Under the pieces are notes generated by a model, which was not told where the DNA came from, did not search any database, and worked only from the letters and a program-made list of their open reading frames with translations. A program made the position numbers and the translations under genes. Below, piece by piece: positions 59,138-64,000 of a DNA stretch of 64,000 bases. Location of the stretch: NCBI GenBank assembly GCA_036227345.1, contig CP109468.1, forward strand, positions 806,001 through 870,000, written 5' to 3'. The DNA is from Streptomyces sp. NBC_01463 (lineage in GTDB: Bacteria; Actinomycetota; Actinomycetes; Streptomycetales; Streptomycetaceae). Position 1 is the stretch's first letter, and every line of letters starts with the position of its first letter.

Positions 59138-61143
59138 CCGCCACGCTCTCCACCGGCGCACCGGAACCGGCGACGGACCGTACGGTCGTCGGCGGGAACC
59201 TGTCGCTGCCGCTGTTCCGGACCCTTTCGGGGGTGCTGGCAGGTCACCCGTACCTCAAGGTCGTCGTCGACCGCACCGAGGACACCTGGCACCTGCTCGA
59301 CACCGCCGCGCACCCCTTCCACGTCAACTACATCGCCACCCGGGTCCTGGGCATGGAACTGTCCGCGCTGGACGCCGGCCTGGACGCGTTCAACGCCTCC
59401 GTGTACACCGACCCCGGGCGCCGCTTCCTCCTCGGGGTGCTGTCCCTGCACACGGAGCAGGAGGCGGAGGGCCGCGAACGGGTCTTCCTCGTCCTGGAGA
59501 CGACCGAGGCCGACACCATGCACGGCGCACTGCTGGAGTCCTTCTACGAGTTCGTCCGGGAGCGCGTCGACGGCAGGCTGCCGCTGCTGCTCAAGCCCGC
59601 GAACCACGGCCAGGAAGAGGAGCTGACGGCGATCAGCGAGCCGCGGGTACCGCGCATCCTCGGCCACGAGCTCTTCGGCACGCGGAACCGGACACCTCTG
59701 AACCCCGGCGACGCCACCGGGCGGCTGCGCTTCTTCCGGAACCCTGAGGAGTACGCCGCCGCCGAGGCCGGGCTCGGCTGGGCCGACATCGTCGCCATGC
59801 CCTGCCTGCCGGACGACGTACCGCGCGTGGCCGGATTCCTCAACACGGCACAGATCACGCCTCTTTCGCACACCAACGTCCTCGCCTCCGGCTGGGGCAT
59901 CCCCAACGCCATCGTCCGCGACCTGGAACAGCTCGTCGAGAAGGACGGCCTGGACGGTGCGTGGGTCCGCTACCGGGTGCGCGAGGACGAGATCAGTCTG
60001 GAGCGGCTGGACCGGGAGCCCGCCCTGCAGGCCCCGGCCTGGCACCGGCAGCGCATCCGTCTGGAGCCGCCCCTGCTGGAGGACGCGCCCGTGCTGTCCC
60101 TGCACCGGCTGCGCAGCGACGACCGCGACCGGTACGGCACGAAGGCGGCCAATCTGGGAGAGCTGCACCACGTCCTGGACAGCCGCACAGCCGATCTCAC
60201 CGCCTTCTACGGACGTCCCCGCCCGCCGCGTGAAGACCTCTACGGGCACCTCTCCGTCCGGCTCGGTCTGCACGCGCCCTCCGCAGCCGAACTGCGTTCG
60301 GCAGCAGCCGCGTTCGTCGCGGCGACGGTCGGTGCGCCGGACGGCGTCGCGCTGCCCTTCGCGCTCCAGCACGCCTTCCTCACCTCCTCTCCGGCGCTCC
60401 AGCAGGGCATCGGCAAGCTGAAGATGGCGCTGGAACTCGACGCCACCGACATGCTGGACGCGCTCTGTCTCCAGCTCCAGCACCTGATCCGCCACACGCC
60501 CATGCCCGAGACCGTCACCCGGCAGATCAGGCAGGCGTTCCCCGCGCCACTGGCCGCGGGCAGCCGCCTGGTGGTGCGCTCCTCCTCCAACGCCGAGGAC
60601 CTCCCCGGCTTCTCCGCGGCCGGTGTCTACGACTCCGTCACCACCGTGCGCGGCACCGCCGAACTCCTCGATGCCGTAAGGCAGGTGTGGGCCTCGCTGC
60701 TGTCACCGCGCAGCGTCCGGCTGCGTCATCAGGTCGGCATCTCCCTGGACGACACGTACATGGGAGTGATCATCCAGGAGTACGTCCCCGCCTCCCTCGG
60801 CGGCGTCCTGGTGACCTGCAACCCGACCCGGCGCGAGGACTTCCGCAACGTCTACCTCAACTGCTCCCCCGGCTCCCCCGAGCAGGTCGTCGAGGGCTCC
60901 GTGCTGCCGCAGCAGTACCTGTACAACACGGTGGAGGGCGGCGGCCGCACCGTGGCCCTCGGCTCCTGGGGTGAGGGGCTGCCCGCCGCCACCCGCGCCC
61001 GGCTCGCCGACCTGTCGCTGACGGGACGGCTCCTGCAGTCCCACTTCAGCGCGGACGACGTGGACCGGCCGCTGGACATCGAGTGGCTGATGAGCGACCG
61101 GGGCGAGCTCCGCCTGGTCCAGATCCGCCCCTACGCGCTGTGA
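59134..61143 (+). CDS. PEP-synthase/dikinase-like protein, phosphohistidine-like domain before ATP domain
   Basis: A 669-residue protein. Residues about 195-262 look like the swivelling phosphohistidine domain (ADIVAMPCLPDDVPRVAGFLNTA and PLSHTNVLASGWGIPNAI with His246). Residues about 330-669 form the PPDK_N ATP-binding domain: YGTKAANLGEL (334-344), VRSSSNAEDLPGFSAAG (481-497), QEYVPASLGGVLVTCNP (548-564) and DIEWLMSDRGELRLVQIRP (648-666). PEP synthase and rifampicin phosphotransferase have the opposite order; alpha-glucan water dikinases have this order. Residues 1-190 are unrecognised and may bind the substrate. It likely transfers phosphate from ATP to a small molecule or carrier (inference). 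Confidence 0.7.
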   Translation: MTATLSTGAPEPATDRTVVGGNLSLPLFRTLSGVLAGHPYLKVVVDRTEDTWHLLDTAAHPFHVNYIATRVLGMELSALDAGLDAFNASVYTDPGRRFLLGVLSLHTEQEAEGRERVFLVLETTEADTMHGALLESFYEFVRERVDGRLPLLLKPANHGQEEELTAISEPRVPRILGHELFGTRNRTPLNPGDATGRLRFFRNPEEYAAAEAGLGWADIVAMPCLPDDVPRVAGFLNTAQITPLSHTNVLASGWGIPNAIVRDLEQLVEKDGLDGAWVRYRVREDEISLERLDREPALQAPAWHRQRIRLEPPLLEDAPVLSLHRLRSDDRDRYGTKAANLGELHHVLDSRTADLTAFYGRPRPPREDLYGHLSVRLGLHAPSAAELRSAAAAFVAATVGAPDGVALPFALQHAFLTSSPALQQGIGKLKMALELDATDMLDALCLQLQHLIRHTPMPETVTRQIRQAFPAPLAAGSRLVVRSSSNAEDLPGFSAAGVYDSVTTVRGTAELLDAVRQVWASLLSPRSVRLRHQVGISLDDTYMGVIIQEYVPASLGGVLVTCNPTRREDFRNVYLNCSPGSPEQVVEGSVLPQQYLYNTVEGGGRTVALGSWGEGLPAATRARLADLSLTGRLLQSHFSADDVDRPLDIEWLMSDRGELRLVQIRPYAL

Positions 61144-62516
61144 GGGCCCGCCTCCCCCGGGCGCCCTCCACCGGCCGGACCGGCGGCGCCCTGACCGACA
61201 CGGCCCGCCGGATCATCCGCCTGAACTACGGCTTCCAGCTGCTGTTCAACCTGCTGTGGTGGATGCCGGTGTTCTACGCCTACCAGAAGGCGGCCGGGCT
61301 CTCGGACGGGCAGATCTTCGGCATCCAGAGCATCTACTACGTGGCGTTCTGCCTGTTCGAGATCCCGACCGGGCTCATCGCCGACCGGATCGGCACCCGC
61401 AACTGCCTGCGGGCCGGGGCCGTCGTGATGACGGCGGCGAACCTGGCACCGGTGTTCAGCGCCTCGTACACCGGATTCCTGCTCCACTTCCTCGCGATCG
61501 CCGCGGGCCGCTCGCTCACCTCGGGAGCGGCGAGCGCCTATCTGTACGACGGGCTGCGGGCGGAGAAGTGCGACGAGCACTACCTGAAGGCGGAGGGCAC
61601 GGCGCGGGCCCTGGGGCTGGCGGCCAAGGTCGTGTGCTGGCCGCTGGTCGGGCCGCTGATGGCCCTCGCCCACACGGCCCCGTACGTGCTGAGCGCCGCC
61701 AGCGCGGCGGGCTCCCTGGCTTGTGCGGTGGCCCTGCCCCGGCTGACCGTCCCGGGGGACGGGGACGGGGCCGGGACGGCCGGCGGACGGGCGGGGGGCG
61801 GGCGCCGGCGCGGGGCGTTCCTGCGCGACGCGGGCTCCGCGCTGCGCTGCGTCGCCTCCTCGCCGTGGCTCGCCCTGGTGATGATGCAGGGCGTGGCGGT
61901 GTTCACGCTCTCGCGGATCTGCCAGGTCAACCTCTTCCAGCCCATCCTGCTGGACCACGGCATCGGTGAGTCCTCGCACGGCGGGGTGCTGGCCGCCATG
62001 ACGGTGGCGGAGGCCGTGGCATCGGCCAGGCCCCAGTGGCTGAGCCGCCGGCTGACGCCGGTGGCCTGGGTATCGGTCCTGAGCCTCGCGCTCGCGGGCA
62101 CCCTGGCCGGGCTCACCCTGGGCGGGCCCTGGGCGGTGGTCGCCCTGCTCTGCCTGTTCGCCGCCGCCACCGGCTTCGCCTACCCGGTCCAGCGCAAGCT
62201 GGTGAACGACGCCGTGCCCGCCCACGCACCACGGGCCACCCTGCTCTCGGTGGAGAGCATCGTGGACCGCGCGGTGTGTGCGCTGGCCGCGGTGGCCGCG
62301 GGCGCGTACCTCTCCGCCGGGCGCCTGGACGCCCTGCTCTGGCACAGTGCCCTGGCGACCGCGGTGCTGCTCGGGGTCTTCCAACTGGTGCTGCGCAGCG
62401 GGGTGGTGAAGCGGCCCTCCGACCGGACGGCCCCGGGCGTACGGCTGGATGCCGTCGCCGACGGTGCGGGCCGTCCGGCCGGAGGGGGGCGCCGGCAGGC
62501 GGACACGCCTTCCTAG
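61140..62516 (+). CDS. MFS transporter coupled to the ATP-grasp/dikinase genes
   Basis: A 458-residue, about 12-helix protein from a GTG at 61140 that overlaps the previous stop (GTGA). Characteristic parts: LNYGFQLLFNLLWWMPVFYAYQKAAGLSDGQIFGIQSIYYVAFCLFEIPTGLIADRIGTRNCLRAG, then GAASAYLYDGLRAE, and a second half after a Gly/Arg-rich loop (about 205-225). This resembles MFS proteins of the YfmO/drug-efflux-like group with the EIPTG.(I/L)AD signature. As third gene of a coupled trio it probably exports the product or imports the substrate of the two upstream enzymes. A palindrome at its stop codon may terminate the operon. Confidence 0.8.
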   Translation: MRARLPRAPSTGRTGGALTDTARRIIRLNYGFQLLFNLLWWMPVFYAYQKAAGLSDGQIFGIQSIYYVAFCLFEIPTGLIADRIGTRNCLRAGAVVMTAANLAPVFSASYTGFLLHFLAIAAGRSLTSGAASAYLYDGLRAEKCDEHYLKAEGTARALGLAAKVVCWPLVGPLMALAHTAPYVLSAASAAGSLACAVALPRLTVPGDGDGAGTAGGRAGGGRRRGAFLRDAGSALRCVASSPWLALVMMQGVAVFTLSRICQVNLFQPILLDHGIGESSHGGVLAAMTVAEAVASARPQWLSRRLTPVAWVSVLSLALAGTLAGLTLGGPWAVVALLCLFAAATGFAYPVQRKLVNDAVPAHAPRATLLSVESIVDRAVCALAAVAAGAYLSAGRLDALLWHSALATAVLLGVFQLVLRSGVVKRPSDRTAPGVRLDAVADGAGRPAGGGRRQADTPS

Positions 62517-62523
62517 GAAGGCG
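62506..62523. terminator. 18-bp palindrome over the MFS stop codon
   Basis: CGCCTTCCTAGGAAGGCG (62506-62523) is a perfect palindrome containing the TAG stop. It can form a hairpin at the end of the trio and also lies 17 bp beyond the end of the convergent HAD gene. Confidence 0.45.
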
Positions 62524-62540
62524 CGCGTCGCCGGCGGGCG

Positions 62541-63176
62541 TCAGCCGGGCAGGTGGGCGAGCAGCTCGATCAGCGGGGCCGGCAGGAAGGCGGGCCGGGC
62601 GGGCTGTCCGATCCGGTACGCCACGTAGCCGAGCGAGGCGGCGGTGTCGGTCTCCTCGGCCGTCTCGGCCTGGTAGACGAGACGACAGCCACCGGACGCG
62701 TGCCGTGCGCGTTCCCAGAGGGCGGGCGCCGGCTTGCGCTCGGCCTCGGTGCGCGGGGTCAGGATCCGGTCACCGAAGTCGTCCCAGGCGAAGGGCGTGC
62801 TGCCCGTCCAGGTGCTGTCGACCTCCTTCTTGAGCACGGCCGCGCGCGCGGCGTCGGTCGTGCCCCAGGAGGACGGCACGTTGGTGATCAGCCCGACCTT
62901 GATGTGGCGTTTGCGCAGTGCGGCCAGGTGGTCGGCCGCGTCCTGCCGGTAGCCCGTGGTGGCGTCGTCGGCCGTGTGGACCAGGGTCTCGCCCAGGTCG
63001 AAGTACACGACGACACAGCCGCGTTCGGTGCCGGTCCGAGGAGCGACGGGCGGCCCCGTGGACCCGGCGGTCACCGGTAAGGCCGCACTCGCCGTCGTGA
63101 CCAGCGCGGTCGACGCCACGGCGGCACCCAGTGCGAGGCTCAGACGGACGAGGCCCCGGGAGGCGGTTCTTCTCAT
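62541..63176 (-). CDS. Secreted HAD-fold protein with altered motif I
   Basis: A 211-residue protein with a signal peptide (LVRLSLALGAAVASTALVTTASA, cleavage near residue 32). VVYFDLGETLVHT resembles HAD motif I, with Gly replacing the second Asp of DxDxT; motif II is ITNVPSS, motif III lies around RKPAPALWE, and motif IV is weak (QAETAEETDTAASLGY). The second Asp is the general acid in phosphatases, so loss of it suggests a non-phosphatase or very slow activity. It is convergent with the MFS gene. Confidence 0.75.
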   Translation of the reverse strand: MRRTASRGLVRLSLALGAAVASTALVTTASAALPVTAGSTGPPVAPRTGTERGCVVVYFDLGETLVHTADDATTGYRQDAADHLAALRKRHIKVGLITNVPSSWGTTDAARAAVLKKEVDSTWTGSTPFAWDDFGDRILTPRTEAERKPAPALWERARHASGGCRLVYQAETAEETDTAASLGYVAYRIGQPARPAFLPAPLIELLAHLPG

Positions 63177-63349
63177 GGCGTCGGCGCCCTTCTCCTTGAC
63201 GCATCACAGCGATGCGAAAATGTTCAGTACATGACACATGACGCCACACTTTTTCGTTCGGGGCACGCACATTCCGGGAAGATCTTTCCCGTGTCCTCCG
63301 ATCCGGTCGTCCGACGGCCGACTTGCACGTGGACCGGTCCGCGCCCGGA

Positions 63350-63720
63350 CGGCTCAGGCGTCCGGGCGACGCCTGGCGAGCCAGGCGACGATCTCGGGTC
63401 CCGGTGGTCGAAGAACAGCGAGGCGCCGGTGTCGAGCGTGGCGATCCGCGCCGGCTGTTCGCCGGTGAGCCGGAAGTCGAAGACGTCGAGGTTCTCCGCC
63501 ATCCGCTCGGCACGCACCGACTTGGGGATGGCGACCACACCTCGCCGGGTCAGCCGGCGCAGCACCACCTGCGCCACCGACTTGCCGTGTCCCTTGCCGA
63601 TGTCCGCCGGCAGCGGGTCGGTGAACAGGTCGTTCCGCCCCTCGGCGAAGCCGCCCCATGACTGGATCCGCACCCCGTGTTCGCGCATGAGGCCCTGGCA
63701 GTCGGCGCGTGCGAAGTCAG
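63350..63720 (-). pseudogene. Aldo/keto reductase, C-terminal fragment with frameshift
   Basis: The minus strand encodes LMREHGVRIQSWGGFAEGRNDLFTDPL, KSVAQVVLRRLTRRGVVAIPKSVRAERMAENLDVFDFRLTGEQ and ATLDTGASLFFDHRDP, the C-terminal half of an NADPH-dependent aldo/keto reductase with the IPKSVR cofactor motif. The N-terminal barrel with the catalytic Tyr/Lys/His is absent, and near 63400 the frame shifts so that EIVAWLARRRPDA is read in another frame. Confidence 0.7.
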
Positions 63721-64000
63721 CATTGAGTCAGCATCCGTCCTGGCACACGAGGTCAGACGCGAGCACAGACGGGAACGCCGGTCCAGCGGAAGGCCTTCCT
63801 CCGAGGCACTCTCAGCCGCTTCCAGACCCCTCCCGCCCACAGCAACGACGCAGGCATGATCGGGCACACCTCGAAAGCCACGAACCCGTAAGAACCCGCA
63901 GCTCAGCGCACACGTCCACGCGGCTTCAGGGGCACAGCGGGCAGTGCGGGAGCCGGGAGCGGCGCACCGTCGTACCCCCGCACGGCGCCGAACCGGTCGC
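63721..64000. other. Window end, no gene supported
   Basis: Open frames here are short and shadow-like. A gene may begin beyond 64000. Confidence 0.35.

Noticed and set aside
57904-61143. 1079-codon frame fusing upstream sequence to the dikinase-like protein
   Set aside because: Codons before 59134 read the ATP-grasp gene out of frame. The ATGA overlap gives the real start.

Overview
The window is high-GC actinobacterial DNA, almost certainly a Streptomyces chromosome. Signs are G/C-ending codons, many GTG starts, GNNT/GGGTAY-type stress promoters, a LAxTG sortase motif, LAL-type LuxR regulators and a SigB/SigF-type sigma factor. It looks like accessory chromosome: real operons are separated by decayed insertion sequences and broken genes (1-243, 5401-5740, 12416-12458, 15175-15530, 15868-15950, 19290-19445, 20764-21330, 50273-50400, 63350-63720).

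Layout. 1-8.3 kb: IS debris, then redox and resistance-type genes each beside a regulator (VOC protein, TetR plus FAD monooxygenase, FAD monooxygenase divergent from a second TetR, GlxA-type AraC regulator divergent from a quinone-reductase-like enzyme). 8.9-12.3 kb: a membrane protein, then a stress partner-switching set (STAS anti-anti-sigma, RsbW-like kinase, SigB/SigF-type sigma factor) with a 43-bp relic of a SpoIIE phosphatase gene downstream. 12.6-15 kb: a lectin/DUF11 cell-wall protein with an LADTG sortase signal. 16.2-19 kb: an exported beta-propeller protein divergent from a MarR regulator. 19-22 kb: decayed genes around a DUF1877 protein and an ABM monooxygenase. 22.4-23.7 kb: an MFS exporter.

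23.8-42.3 kb is the most distinctive region. Fifteen genes on the minus strand, many overlapping by 4 nt, read as one operon of about 16 kb: ABC ATPase, CoxG-like SRPBCC protein, HpcH/HpaI aldolase, LigJ-like hydratase, ThDP enzyme, three 4,5-dihydroxyphthalate-decarboxylase-like proteins around a DUF3500 protein, a LigI-like amidohydrolase, a GntR regulator, a type B carboxylesterase, a nitrate/sulfonate/taurine-type binding lipoprotein, its permease and a lactonase-fold propeller. A second binding lipoprotein lies on the plus strand beyond the operon head. Promoter-like elements ahead of the operon, of that second lipoprotein and of the distant propeller gene at 16.2 kb share one architecture: -35, 17-bp spacer, -10, then a TTGTCNGACAA-like palindrome 10-12 nt on. 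I infer one regulon for uptake and breakdown of an unidentified (possibly aromatic-derived, ester or lactone) acid, ending in hydratase/aldolase chemistry like the lower protocatechuate 4,5-cleavage route. No ring-cleaving dioxygenase is present.

42.4-46.2 kb: a small MerR-type regulator and two convergent SpoIIE-type phosphatases with matching SigB-like promoter elements. 46.9-50 kb: a choice-of-anchor/SpaA-repeat surface protein without a sortase signal and an L,D-transpeptidase. 50.6-53.1 kb: virginiamycin B lyase, YCII protein and GNAT acetyltransferase. 53.1-57.4 kb: two LuxR-type regulators. 57.8-62.5 kb: a translationally coupled trio (ATP-grasp ligase, a dikinase-like protein with its phosphohistidine-like domain in front of its ATP-binding domain, MFS transporter) that looks like a small biosynthetic or phosphotransfer system with its exporter. 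The window ends with a secreted HAD-fold protein and a broken aldo/keto reductase.

All functions are from reading sequence by eye. No homology search, folding or promoter software was run.
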